NCBI RefSeq assembly: GCF_004124275.1
Contig: NZ_CP027218.1
Coordinates: forward strand, 856,001 to 920,000
Reading direction: 5' to 3'
DNA: 64,000 bases
Source: Pseudomonas sp. DTU12.3
Lineage (GTDB): Bacteria > Pseudomonadota > Gammaproteobacteria > Pseudomonadales > Pseudomonadaceae
Within the stretch, counting starts at the first letter, position 1. Each line of letters opens with the position of its first letter. The notes beneath the pieces were generated by a model. The model was not told where the DNA came from, made no database searches, and saw nothing but the letters and a program-made list of their open reading frames with translations. Of the stretch, positions 41,614 to 50,071 are shown piece by piece. Made by a program: the position numbers and the translations under genes.

Positions 41614-42197
41614 GAAAACGGCTGTTCCGTCAAATTGTGGAAAACAAATCCACCAAGCTGTCAAAGCGCGACATATAGACGCTGCAAATGGCTGTTTTTG
41701 CACAGTTTTGACTTGTCCCCGTTTACTGTGGAGCTGGCTGTGAATAACGTGGGAGTAGCTGGCTGAAAGCCTCTGGAACCGCGGGTTGCAGCGTTGTGGT
41801 TGTTTTTTGATCAGGCGTTTTTACGCGTGCTGGAGTCGCTCTTGTCAACCTTTTTATCCACTCGGCAAAGGGGTTGGTTGCTGGGGTGCAAGCCTGTGGA
41901 TAAGTCTGTGATTAAACTCTGGAAAGACCTCGCTAAGGGCCGTAATTACTGGCCTCGCGCAATCACTGCACTGACCGCTCGGTCGTGCAAAATGCCATGT
42001 GCCGCACATCCGTCACTTCAGGGTCAAGCAAAAAACTTTCTATTTCGCCCGCAAAGCCTTGTGTGGCGCGGCTTTGCGCGTTTCCACTTGCCCCCGGAAA
42101 CTGTGGAAGGGACTGTGGATAACGTGCGCGCACATGGCTACAGGCCACGCCCTGTATGACGCTCCGGCGATTGATCATTTTTTGAGCTGAAATACGT
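41614..42197. other. Non-coding block with a cluster of DnaA-box-like sites
   Basis: The 584 bases between two REPINs hold two perfect TTATCCACA boxes (41895-41903 and 42114-42122, both on the minus strand), TTATTCACA (41739-41747, minus), TTATCCACT (41854-41862, plus) and TTTTCCACA (41636-41644, minus). No convincing gene is present: the open frame at 41794-42159 has an atypical composition and no ribosome site. Confidence 0.55.
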
Positions 42198-42283
42198 CCG
42201 TGTAGGAGCTGCCGAAGGCTGCGATCTTTTGACCTTCAGAAACAACATCAAAAGATCGCAGCCTTCGGCAGCTCCTACACGGA
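42198..42283. repeat. REPIN, family A
   Basis: CCGTGTAGGAGCTGCCGAAGG and complement around GACCTTCAGAAACAACATC. Confidence 0.9.
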
Positions 42284-42376
42284 GGCGGTAGTTGCCCGAT
42301 ATTCGCGGGCCGGGCATGCTGCTGGCTGATTTTCTATTCCAAGGGCTGCTACGGTGGCCGAAGCAAGGAGAACACG

Positions 42377-43141
42377 ATGTCCAACACCCTGTTTATCACC
42401 GGCGCGACGTCCGGATTTGGTGAAGCCTGTGCCCGCCGTTTTGCCGAGGCTGGCTGGAAACTGGTGCTGACCGGTCGTCGTGAAGAACGCCTCAATGCGC
42501 TGTGCGCCGAGCTGTCGAAGCAGACCGAGGTGCATGGCCTGGTGCTCGATGTGCGTGATCGCAAGGCGATGGAAGAGGCGATTGCCAACCTGCCGCCGTC
42601 GTTCGCCAAGCTGCGCGGCCTGATCAACAATGCAGGTCTGGCGCTGGGCGTGGACCCGGCGCCGAAGTGCGATCTGGACGATTGGGACACCATGGTCGAC
42701 ACCAACGTTAAAGGCCTGATGTACGCAACCCGCCTGCTGCTGCCGCGCCTGATCGCCCATGGCCGAGGCGCCGGCATCGTTAACCTCGGTTCGATCGCTG
42801 GTAACTACCCGTATCCGGGCAGCCATATCTACGGCGCGACCAAGGCGTTTGTTAAGCAGTTTTCGCTGAACCTGCGTTGCGACTTGCAGGGCACCGGTGT
42901 GCGCGTCAGCAATATCGAGCCTGGCTTGTGCGAGAGCGAGTTCTCACTGGTGCGCTTTGCTGGCGATCAGGAGCGTTACAACGCGACCTACGCGGGTGCC
43001 GAGCCGATTCAGCCGCAGGACATTGCCGAGACGATTTTCTGGGTGATGAATGCGCCGGCGCACATCAACATCAACAGCCTGGAGTTGATGCCGGTGAGCC
43101 AGACCTGGGCTGGGTTTGCGATTGAGCGTAACAAGGCTTAA
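42377..43141 (+). CDS. NADP-dependent short-chain dehydrogenase, YdfG type
   Basis: This 254-residue SDR has the Rossmann motif TGATSGFGEACARRFA (TGxxxGxG), NNAGLALG, and the catalytic YGATK with Ser in NLGSIAG. The C-terminal ETIFWVMNAPAHININSLELMPVSQTW segment is typical of YdfG, which oxidises L-allo-threonine and other 3-hydroxy acids. GCAAGGAG precedes the start. It appears to be monocistronic between repeats. Confidence 0.88.
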   Translation: MSNTLFITGATSGFGEACARRFAEAGWKLVLTGRREERLNALCAELSKQTEVHGLVLDVRDRKAMEEAIANLPPSFAKLRGLINNAGLALGVDPAPKCDLDDWDTMVDTNVKGLMYATRLLLPRLIAHGRGAGIVNLGSIAGNYPYPGSHIYGATKAFVKQFSLNLRCDLQGTGVRVSNIEPGLCESEFSLVRFAGDQERYNATYAGAEPIQPQDIAETIFWVMNAPAHININSLELMPVSQTWAGFAIERNKA

Positions 43142-43157
43142 GGCTGCGCTGAAGCTA

Positions 43158-43221
43158 TTCGCGAGCAGGCTCGCTCCCACATTGGAACGCATTGCAAAGT
43201 GGGAGCGAGCCTGCTCGCGAA
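43158..43221. repeat. REPIN, family B
   Basis: Arms TTCGCGAGCAGGCTCGCTCC and complement, with a short loop. Confidence 0.9.
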
Positions 43222-43315
43222 GGGGCCGCCACAGGCAATAAATCCCGATAAGGTAAACTCCCCTCGCAACAACCCAACCGCACCCCGCGGTTTTCAGGGT
43301 TTTCGAGGAGTTAAA

Positions 43316-44221
43316 GTGAGTAACCGAGGTGAGCAGGCGCTGCTCAAACAATCGACCATTCTGATGTTTGCCGTGGCGATCGCCGGGATCGTTACCGGTT
43401 TTGTTTCAGGTTCCCAATCCATCCTTTTTGATGGTTTTTTCTCGCTGATCGCAACCTTCATCAAAGTCCTGATGCTGATCACTGCCAAGTTGATCGCCAA
43501 GGAAAGCAACCACCGTTTCCAGTTCGGTTTCTGGCATCTCGAGCCGATGGTGCTGCTGATTGAAGGCAGTTTCCTCCTGTTGATTGCGATCTATGCATTT
43601 CTCAACGGTGTGTTCGGCATTATCAACGGTGGCCGCGAGATCGAACTGGGTCTGGTGATCATCTATGCAGGCGTGTTCACCGTGGTCGAGTTCGCCTATT
43701 TCTTCTACGTGCGTCGGCGTAACCGCAAACTGAAATCCAGCCTGATCCAGTTCGACAACATCAGTTGGCTGGTGGACGCGATGCTGTCCGTGGGCCTGTT
43801 GATCAGTTTCCTTGCAGCGCTGCTGCTCAAGTCGCAGGGCTATGGCCAGTGGGCGGCGTACGTTGACCCGCTGATCCTGATCGTGCTGGCGCTGACCATG
43901 TTGCCGCCGGCGTTCAAGATACTTCGGCCGGCACTGCGTGACGTGTTGGGGATCGCGCCGGACACGCTGGATGATCAGGTGCGCCAGGTGATGGATGCGG
44001 CGAAGGTCGAGCATGGTTTCGATGATTACGTGTCGTATGTGCAGAAGCACGGGCGGGCGCGGTTTATCGAGATTCATGTGGTGTTGCCGGCCGATTATGC
44101 GCTGAGCAATGTCGGGCAGCTGGATGCGTTACGTGAGGAGATTTCGGCGAAGCTGGGCACGCCGGATGCGGCGCGCTGGTTGACTATCAGCTTCACCGGG
44201 GACAAGAAGTGGATCGCCTGA
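43316..44221 (+). CDS. Cation diffusion facilitator-like transporter with altered metal site
   Basis: The 301-residue protein has six helices and the CDF layout, including a cytoplasmic C-terminal domain (VQKHGRARFIEIHVVLP). GTG 43316 is chosen because GAGGAG precedes it. Aligned by hand on FieF, the two TM2 metal Asp positions are hydrophobic here (SILFDGFFSLIA in place of SILAALVDSLVD), and the TM5 His of HxxxD is Ser (SWLVD). The transported ion may differ from zinc or iron, or the protein may not move metal at all. Confidence 0.8.
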   Translation: MSNRGEQALLKQSTILMFAVAIAGIVTGFVSGSQSILFDGFFSLIATFIKVLMLITAKLIAKESNHRFQFGFWHLEPMVLLIEGSFLLLIAIYAFLNGVFGIINGGREIELGLVIIYAGVFTVVEFAYFFYVRRRNRKLKSSLIQFDNISWLVDAMLSVGLLISFLAALLLKSQGYGQWAAYVDPLILIVLALTMLPPAFKILRPALRDVLGIAPDTLDDQVRQVMDAAKVEHGFDDYVSYVQKHGRARFIEIHVVLPADYALSNVGQLDALREEISAKLGTPDAARWLTISFTGDKKWIA

Positions 44222-44270
44222 TGTAACCCTGATTCCTGTTGAGAACACATTTGTGGAGAAGGAGATTTAT

Positions 44271-44365
44271 TGTGGCGAGGGGATTTATCCCCGTTGGGGC
44301 GCGAAGCGGCCCTAAAAAGAGCGGGGCCGCTGCGCAGCCCAACGGGGATAAATCCCCTCGCCACA
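44271..44365. repeat. Palindromic repeat, family C
   Basis: TGTGGCGAGGGGATTTATCC and complement frame an inner GGCCGC/GCGGCC pair, giving a 95-base hairpin. A single copy is seen in the window. Confidence 0.9.
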
Positions 44366-44405
44366 GTAGATCTCCTCAGCACACTGGATCTCATTTTCCA
44401 TGAGA

Positions 44406-45539
44406 TCAGCGTAAATATTCAGCCAGACCGTGATAGCAAGTCACAAGGTGATACGGCGTGGTCGAAGGCATGTCCTTGCGACTAACCTCACCCAACTCAT
44501 CCCGGCACTCATGCCAACCACCGGCATGCAGAAAGCGTTGTTGCAACGCCTGCAACTGGCGCAGCACCACGGCTTCGCTGCCCTGACGCAACGTCAGCGC
44601 CCGTAGATATTCCGCCTGTGCCCAGATCCGCTGAGTCGAATCCTTCGGCCGTCCATCCAGCTCCAGATCGAGCATCGCCCGCACCGCGCCAGACGGTTGC
44701 ACCACACCGTATTGCTCGGTGAACGCGAACGCTCGGTCCAGTGCCGCATGCAGTTTCGAACCACGCAACAGCGGCGACGACTCCAGCAGGAAATACCACT
44801 CGAACTGATGCCCCGGTTCGTACCAGTTATCCACAGCCCCAAGCGGCTTCTCCATCAATACGCCGTGTGGCGGATCGATGAAGCGCTTGTGCATGGCTGT
44901 GCATAACTCCAGCAACGCTGTCTGCGTCTGTGCATCTTCGCGCACGGCCAAGGTGGCGAGGAATGCTTCGGCCAGGTGCATCAATGGATTCTGCAACGGA
45001 CCGGTTTCAAGGGTGATCCAGTCGCGATCCAGGCACGCCTCGTACAAGCCATCACCGGTGGCAAAGCGCCGACCGATGATTTCCAGCGCCGCGTTCAAGG
45101 TCGACTCGACCAGCGGATCACCGGATCGGGCCCAGTAATGCGCGCAGGCGAACAGAATGAAGGCGTGGGTGTAGAGATCCTTGCGCTGATCCAGCGGCTT
45201 GCCCTGCGCATCGATGCTGTAGAACCAGCCACCGTGCTCGGCATCGTGGAAGTGCCGTTGCAGGGAACGGAACAGAGTCGCTGCGCGAGCTTCAGCGTTA
45301 TCCACAACCCCGATCAGACTGGAAAACAGATACAGCTGGCGTGCACAGGCCATCGCGCGATAGCGCTGCGCTGGCAAAGGTTGGTGCGCAGCGTCCAGCG
45401 CCTCATAGGGCAACGCCATGTCGGCGTTCCAGCCCGGGCCTTGCCAGAGGGGCACGATCACGTTGACGAAGTGCTGTTGCACAGCGCCGAACAGGGCGGT
45501 CAATTCAGGCAGGGCGGTGGAGCGGGAAGCGTGGGGCAT
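44406..45539 (-). CDS. AGE family epimerase/isomerase
   Basis: This 377-residue protein has the (alpha/alpha)6 barrel pattern of N-acylglucosamine 2-epimerases and mannose isomerases: RYRAMACARQLYLFSSLIG, EHGGWFYSIDAQGKPLDQRKDLYTHAFILFA, and NWYEPGHQFEWYFLLE, with the catalytic His pairs. The sugar is not determined by sequence, and D-mannose/fructose interconversion is one option. It lies alone between palindromic repeats. Confidence 0.85.
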   Translation of the reverse strand: MPHASRSTALPELTALFGAVQQHFVNVIVPLWQGPGWNADMALPYEALDAAHQPLPAQRYRAMACARQLYLFSSLIGVVDNAEARAATLFRSLQRHFHDAEHGGWFYSIDAQGKPLDQRKDLYTHAFILFACAHYWARSGDPLVESTLNAALEIIGRRFATGDGLYEACLDRDWITLETGPLQNPLMHLAEAFLATLAVREDAQTQTALLELCTAMHKRFIDPPHGVLMEKPLGAVDNWYEPGHQFEWYFLLESSPLLRGSKLHAALDRAFAFTEQYGVVQPSGAVRAMLDLELDGRPKDSTQRIWAQAEYLRALTLRQGSEAVVLRQLQALQQRFLHAGGWHECRDELGEVSRKDMPSTTPYHLVTCYHGLAEYLR

Positions 45540-45608
45540 GGGCGGACGTCGTCACGGGCTGGGGCGATTGCGCGACATGGTAGCAGAGAGCACCGGGTGG
45601 GTGACGAA

Positions 45609-45699
45609 CCCTGTAGGAGCTGCCGAAGGCTGCGATCTTTTGATCTTGCTTTTATTAATCAAAATCAAAAGATCGCAGCCTTCGGCAGCTCCTACAGGG
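45609..45699. repeat. REPIN, family A
   Basis: Complete arms around GATCTTGCTTTTATTAATC, with the hupE/ureJ stop 11 bases away. Confidence 0.9.
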
Positions 45700-45709
45700 G
45701 ATGTGCCGT

Positions 45710-46282
45710 TTAGCCAGCCAGCAGCCAGGCGCCGGTGATGGCTGAGGCAGCGCCAGCGAGGCGTACCAACGGCGCAGCAGCCTGAGGCAGGAAACGCACC
45801 ATGGCATAACCCACCGCATGCAATGCAGCGGTAGCCGCAACAAATCCAGCGGCATACGCCCAAGGGCTGCTCATGTCCGGCAGTTCCAGCCCATGCGCCA
45901 CACCGTGGAACAACGCAAACACCGCCGTCGCCACCACCGCCATCACCAGCGGCGGACGCACCGCCAGTGCCACCGCCAGGCCCAGCGCCAGTACCGAGGC
46001 AGCAATTCCGCTTTCCAGCGCCGGCAATTGCAGCCCTTCAAACCCGAGCAGGCCGCCAATCAGCATGGTGCCGACAAACGTGCACGGCAGCGCCCATCGC
46101 GCGGCGCCTTGTTGTTGCGCTGCCCACAACCCGACGGCAACCATCGCCAGCAAGTGGTCGAGGCCGCCTATCGGGTGGCTGATACCGGCGATCAAGCCAC
46201 TGTCGCCATGCCCCGGATGAGCAAAGGCCAATGCCGGGGTCAGCAGCAGCGCAACCGCGCCAAGAATGCGTTTGAGTGTCAT
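45710..46282 (-). CDS. ureJ: HupE/UreJ family nickel permease
   Basis: The 190-residue membrane protein has a signal sequence ending AFAHPGHGDS, the HupE hallmark HPIGGLDHLLAMVAVGLWA, and five or six helices with His in FHGVAHGLE. It is thought to bring nickel into the cell. It is the last gene of ureE-ureF-ureG-ureJ and supplies urease (ureC lies 14 kb away). Confidence 0.88.
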   Translation of the reverse strand: MTLKRILGAVALLLTPALAFAHPGHGDSGLIAGISHPIGGLDHLLAMVAVGLWAAQQQGAARWALPCTFVGTMLIGGLLGFEGLQLPALESGIAASVLALGLAVALAVRPPLVMAVVATAVFALFHGVAHGLELPDMSSPWAYAAGFVAATAALHAVGYAMVRFLPQAAAPLVRLAGAASAITGAWLLAG

Positions 46283-46309
46283 GGAAAAGCTTCCTTGTTG
46301 AAAAGTGAA

Positions 46310-46924
46310 TCAGGCTGCGGTCAGCAGGCCCTGGCGTTCGATGAAGGCGATGATGGCTTCCAGGCCCTGACCGGTTTTCTGGTTGCTGAAGACGAACGGC
46401 TTGCCGTTGCGCATGCGTTTGGTGTCGCAGTCCATCATCTCCAGCGAGGCGCCCACCAGTGGCGCAAGGTCGATCTTGTTGATCACCAGCAGATCGGATT
46501 TGCAGATGCCCGGCCCGCCCTTGCGCGGCAGCTTGTCGCCGGCCGAAACGTCGATCACGTAGATGGTCAGGTCGGACAGTTCCGGGCTGAAGGTCGCCGA
46601 CAGGTTGTCGCCACCGGACTCCACCAGAATCAGGTCGAGTCCCGGAAAGCGTCGATTCAGTTGATCGACCGCTTCGAGGTTGATCGAGGCGTCTTCGCGA
46701 ATCGCCGTGTGCGGGCAGCCGCCGGTTTCCACGCCGATGATCCGCTCGGGCGCGAGGGCTTCATTGCGCACCAGAAAATCGGCGTCTTCGCGGGTATAGA
46801 TATCGTTGGTGACCACGGCGAGGTTGTAGCGCTCGCGCAGGGCCATGCACAGGGCCAGAGTCAACGCGGTCTTGCCGGAACCGACCGGGCCGCCGATGCC
46901 GACGCGCAGAGGTTGTGTGTTCAT
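46310..46924 (-). CDS. ureG: Urease accessory GTPase UreG
   Basis: UreG is a SIMIBI-class GTPase that delivers nickel to apo-urease. The 204-residue protein has the P-loop GPVGSGKT (residues 12-19), the metal-binding CPH motif in [12 protein letters not shown], and the guanine motif [12 protein letters not shown]. It is 11 bases downstream of ureF. Confidence 0.96.
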   Translation of the reverse strand: MNTQPLRVGIGGPVGSGKTALTLALCMALRERYNLAVVTNDIYTREDADFLVRNEALAPERIIGVETGGCPHTAIREDASINLEAVDQLNRRFPGLDLILVESGGDNLSATFSPELSDLTIYVIDVSAGDKLPRKGGPGICKSDLLVINKIDLAPLVGASLEMMDCDTKRMRNGKPFVFSNQKTGQGLEAIIAFIERQGLLTAA

Positions 46925-46935
46925 GCTTGTTTCTC

Positions 46936-47610
46936 CTAAGAGCGGAAGAGGCGGCTGTACTGGCGTTCATGGGCCATGCACGCCAGGGACAGGCCGAACG
47001 CGGCGCTGCCGATGTGTTCGGGATTGATTCGGCTGGCGTCCTGCTGCGCCTGTTGCAGCAGCGGCAGCAGTTCGCTGGTCAGGCGTTGCGCCGCTTGCTG
47101 GCCCAGCGGCAGGGTTTTCATCAATACGGCGAGCTGGTTTTCCAGCCAACTCCACAGCCACGCGGCGAGTGCGTCTTGCGGGCTGATGCCCCAAGCGCGC
47201 GCGGCCAGCGCCCAGCACAGGGCCAGATGCGGTTCTGTGCATTGATCGAGAAAGTCGCGCGCGGGCGTGTCGAGTTCCGGCAAACCGTTGAGCAATTGCT
47301 GCAACGAATAGCCCATCTGCCGACTTTCCAGATGCAGCTCGCGGGTCTCGCGGCTGGCGCGATGGCTTTCGCAGAGGTTCAGCAACTCGGGCCATTGTTG
47401 ATCCGCCGCCGCCTGGCAATGCGCGAGCAATAGCGGCGCTTCGAAGCGCGCCAGATTGAGCAGCAACTGATCGCTGATCCAGCGGCGGGCGTCGTCCGGG
47501 CTTTTCACCCGGCCGTTATCCACCGCCATTTCCAGGCCTTGCGAATAGCTGTAGCCGCCAATCGGCAGTTGCGGACTGGCCAGGCGCAGCAGCGCCCAGG
47601 CCGGATTCAC
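46936..47610 (-). CDS. ureF: Urease accessory protein UreF
   Basis: UreF links UreG to the UreD-urease complex. The 224-residue all-helical protein contains [18 protein letters not shown] and a C-terminal [22 protein letters not shown], both conserved. Its ATG overlaps the ureE stop by four bases. Confidence 0.94.
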   Translation of the reverse strand: MNPAWALLRLASPQLPIGGYSYSQGLEMAVDNGRVKSPDDARRWISDQLLLNLARFEAPLLLAHCQAAADQQWPELLNLCESHRASRETRELHLESRQMGYSLQQLLNGLPELDTPARDFLDQCTEPHLALCWALAARAWGISPQDALAAWLWSWLENQLAVLMKTLPLGQQAAQRLTSELLPLLQQAQQDASRINPEHIGSAAFGLSLACMAHERQYSRLFRS

Positions 47611-48107
47611 AGGCGCACACCGAACTGATGGAGTTTCGGCGCGTAGTTGAAGTCTTCGTCGCCGTGGCGGGAATGGTGATGGCCGCCGCCGTAGGCGCCG
47701 TGTTCCGGCTGGAACGGTGCTTCGATGGCTTCAACCTGCGCGCCCAATTGCTCGAGCATGGCTTTGAGCACGTAGTCATCGAGCAGGCGCAGCCAGCCAT
47801 CGCCGACTTGCAGGGCAACGTGGCGATTGCCCAGGTGATAGGCGGCGCGGGTCAATTCGAAAGCGTTGGCGCAGGTGACGTGCAGCAGTTGTTCGGGGCG
47901 GGCACAAACGCGAACGATGCGGCCGTCTTCGGCTTGCAGGCATTCGCCGTCGTACAGCGGCGGCTGACCGCGCTCCAAAAACAACCCGACGTCTTCACCT
48001 TCGGCACTGAAACAGCGCAGACGGCTTTTGCTCCGCGCTTCGAAAGTCAGGAGCAACTCAGCGGCCCAGACGGGTTGAGGGTCGATTCTGCGGTGAATCA
48101 CCAGCAT
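47607..48107 (-). CDS. ureE: Urease nickel metallochaperone UreE
   Basis: UreE is the nickel-binding dimer that loads UreG. The 166-residue protein has the N-terminal peptide-binding domain (LTFEARSKSRLRCFSAEGEDVGLFLERG), the metal-site region CANAFELTRAAYHLGNRHV, and a His-rich tail with GGGHHHSRHG. It is first in the accessory operon. Confidence 0.94.
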   Translation of the reverse strand: MLVIHRRIDPQPVWAAELLLTFEARSKSRLRCFSAEGEDVGLFLERGQPPLYDGECLQAEDGRIVRVCARPEQLLHVTCANAFELTRAAYHLGNRHVALQVGDGWLRLLDDYVLKAMLEQLGAQVEAIEAPFQPEHGAYGGGHHHSRHGDEDFNYAPKLHQFGVRL

Positions 48108-48277
48108 CGGTAAGCTTCCAGCTTATGGACAATACTCAGACTAGAGCAAGGGCCTTGCCAATCGGACGAGATGTAGGAAATCCCTGTCGGAGACTAGCGG
48201 ATGTTTCAGGATGTTGCGGAGATATGAGAGGTTTTGGTGCGTGAAGATTTTTTTATGCACCAATTTGCGGCGCATAA

Positions 48278-48351
48278 AAAAGATCGCAGCCTTCGGCAGC
48301 TCCTACATGAATCACTGTAGGAGCTGCCGAAGGCTGCGATCCGTTGATCTT
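48278..48351. repeat. REPIN, family A, adjoining the TetR gene stop
   Basis: Arms AAAGATCGCAGCCTTCGGC and complement around TACATGAATCACTGTA. The outer GATCTTT runs straight into the TetR stop codon (TTA on the plus strand, 48352-48354). The rest of the 244-base gap to ureE (48108-48277) shows no gene. Confidence 0.9.
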
Positions 48352-48984
48352 TTATTCGGTACTGCCGAGCCCCTGCCAATGCTTGAGCCCGATAAAGATA
48401 AAACGCAGTTGCTGGGTGATCTTCGCCTGCGGCGTCAGATGCTCCGGCAGTGCTTCGGCGGGTGGATCAATAATGTCCGGCAGGGTGGCAAACACCGATT
48501 TGACGATCAGGTCAGCCATCACGCTCAGCCCCGCAGCGTCCAGATGCTGGAGTTTGGGCATCAACGTCAAATCCGCCGCAAGGTCGGCGCTGATGTTCTC
48601 GCGCAAACGCCCGATGGCTTGACGCACCGGCTGCGAACCGCCGTACTGCTCGCGGGCGAGAAAGAGAAATTGCGAACGGTTGGCGCTGACCACATCAAGG
48701 AAGATTCGCACCGAGGCATCGATAATGCCGCCCATGACGAATTCATTGTGGCGTACCAAACGGATGGTTTCGCGAAAGGTCTGGCCGACTTCACTGACCA
48801 GCACCAGGCCCAGCTCATCCATATCGGCAAAATGCCGGTAGAAACCGGTCGGCACTATCCCGGCGGTTTTGGTCACTTCGCGCAGGCTCAGGCTGCCGAA
48901 TCCTCGGCCGCTTTCCATCAAGTGGCGGGCAGCGTCCATGAGGGCGTTGCGGGTCTGTTGTTTCTGTTCGGCGCGGGGCAGCAT
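48352..48984 (-). CDS. TetR family regulator, DesT/FabR type
   Basis: This 210-residue protein has the FabR/DesT signature: SGRGFGSLSLREVTKTAGIVPTGFYRHFADMDELGL (HTH and its specific extension). DesT senses acyl-CoA saturation and controls fatty-acid desaturase genes in P. aeruginosa. There desT lies between ureE and desCB; here it keeps the ureE side but no desaturase gene is near. ATG at 48984 is chosen by family length; no strong ribosome site is visible. Its control targets here are unknown. Confidence 0.82.
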   Translation of the reverse strand: MLPRAEQKQQTRNALMDAARHLMESGRGFGSLSLREVTKTAGIVPTGFYRHFADMDELGLVLVSEVGQTFRETIRLVRHNEFVMGGIIDASVRIFLDVVSANRSQFLFLAREQYGGSQPVRQAIGRLRENISADLAADLTLMPKLQHLDAAGLSVMADLIVKSVFATLPDIIDPPAEALPEHLTPQAKITQQLRFIFIGLKHWQGLGSTE

Positions 48985-49092
48985 CGCAGGGTGTGTTCTT
49001 CGGCAGGACAAGCGCCGCACTCTAGCAAATCGGCTTTGTCGGCGTCGAACGGGAGGAGGTGCAGCGAAGGATTTCAGTGGGGCTGAAAAGTC

Positions 49093-49123
49093 AAAAGCCC
49101 AATCCGCTGATTGGGCTTTTTTT
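49093..49123. terminator. Bidirectional terminator for the tandem-repeat gene
   Basis: AAAAGCCCAATC and GATTGGGCTTTT pair around CGCT, with A and T runs. It lies just after the stop of the minus-strand tandem-repeat gene. Confidence 0.85.
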
Positions 49124-49139
49124 CGAGGCCGCCATGGGC

Positions 49140-49688
49140 TTAGCTCAAAGCGCTGTTGCGTTCGATCACACGGTCACCACCGCCTTCAGCGAGGGTTTGG
49201 CCTTGTGGGGTACGGTCGCTGCCGTCAGAAGCCAGGGTTTGACCTTGTGGAGTGCGGTCGCTGCCATCGGAAGCCAGGGTTTGGCCTTGTGGGGTACGGT
49301 CGCTGCCATCGGAAGCCAGGGTTTGACCTTGTGGAGTGCGGTCGCTGCCATCAGACGCCAGGGTTTGACCCTGTGGAGTGCGATCGGAACCGTCTTGCAC
49401 CAGACCTTTCTCTTCGAGGCGATCACGGCCACCTTCGGCTACGGTCTGACCTTGTGGAGTCTTGTCATAGCCATCTTGCACCAGGCCTTTTTCTTCCAGG
49501 CGGTTGCGGCCGTTTTCAGCCAGGGTCTGGCCTTGTGGGGTGCGGTCGCCGCCGTCAGCAGCAACGGTCTGGCTGAATGCCGAGTGGCTGGATTTCACTT
49601 GCGGAGTCGCTTGGTCGGCAGCAGGCAGGGCGAAAGCAGTGCTGGCTAGCATCGACAGGGTAAGACTGAGCAGTAATTGGCGTTTCAT
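49140..49688 (-). CDS. Secreted tandem-repeat protein of unknown function
   Basis: This 182-residue protein has a Sec signal peptide (MKRQLLLSLTLSMLASTAFA, cut near residue 20). The mature part is mostly repeats of 14 residues, consensus DGSDRTPQGQTLAS, in seven units, with two 13-residue variants (AExGRxRLEEKGL) interleaved near the N-terminus. Order: A-B-A-B-A-A-A-A-A, then AEGGGDRVIERNSALS. It has no Cys, no hydrophobic core and many Gln/Thr/Asp/Gly, so it is probably disordered or a beta-repeat. The DNA repeats almost exactly in 84-base pairs of units. AAGGAG precedes the ATG at 49688. No function is known to me. Confidence 0.85.
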   Translation of the reverse strand: MKRQLLLSLTLSMLASTAFALPAADQATPQVKSSHSAFSQTVAADGGDRTPQGQTLAENGRNRLEEKGLVQDGYDKTPQGQTVAEGGRDRLEEKGLVQDGSDRTPQGQTLASDGSDRTPQGQTLASDGSDRTPQGQTLASDGSDRTPQGQTLASDGSDRTPQGQTLAEGGGDRVIERNSALS

Positions 49689-50071
49689 GATGGGTTGCTC
49701 CTTGGGAGGGCGATAAAGTGGGTACGAGGGCAATGCTACTCTCGATAAGTCGATATAAAAGTTCATAAACGCAATGGTAATAATCAACAGAATTGATTGT
49801 TCTGGCGGGAGGCTCTAGATCAGGCCTTTCAGGGCGACGGTTTTGCACCGAGGTGGGTATTTTCGACTCACTCGCGCCTCGCAAAAGTGCGGGTCGCGGT
49901 AACGCTGTTCGACCGATCAGTCAGGTTCAGCCGGTTTTTTTGCGCTTTGATCAGCCTTTTGATTAAACCTGCGGGCCTTTTGCCAGTCACAGAATTCAGA
50001 GGGGCCGCATTGGCCCGCCGTTTCAGCCGTGCGCCGCGATGTCCGGGCGCACGTGATCAGGAGCTTTGTGC
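49689..50071. other. Divergent promoter region, no gene
   Basis: These 383 bases separate the tandem-repeat gene (left, minus) from the AsmA gene (right, plus). The left half is AT-rich (TCGATATAAAAGTTCATAAA and ATGGTAATAATCAACAGAAT) and probably holds a promoter for the repeat gene. I see no operator I could name. Confidence 0.5.

Noticed and set aside
41794..42159. Open frame of 121 residues in the DnaA-box block
   Set aside because: No ribosome site, odd composition (Trp/Arg/Pro-rich), no recognisable domain, and it reads through repeats of TGTGGA motifs. Likely a chance frame.
49059..49649. Plus-strand frame with LALWGTVAAIGSQG repeats
   Set aside because: It is the shadow of the minus-strand tandem-repeat gene, which has the signal peptide, ribosome site and terminator.
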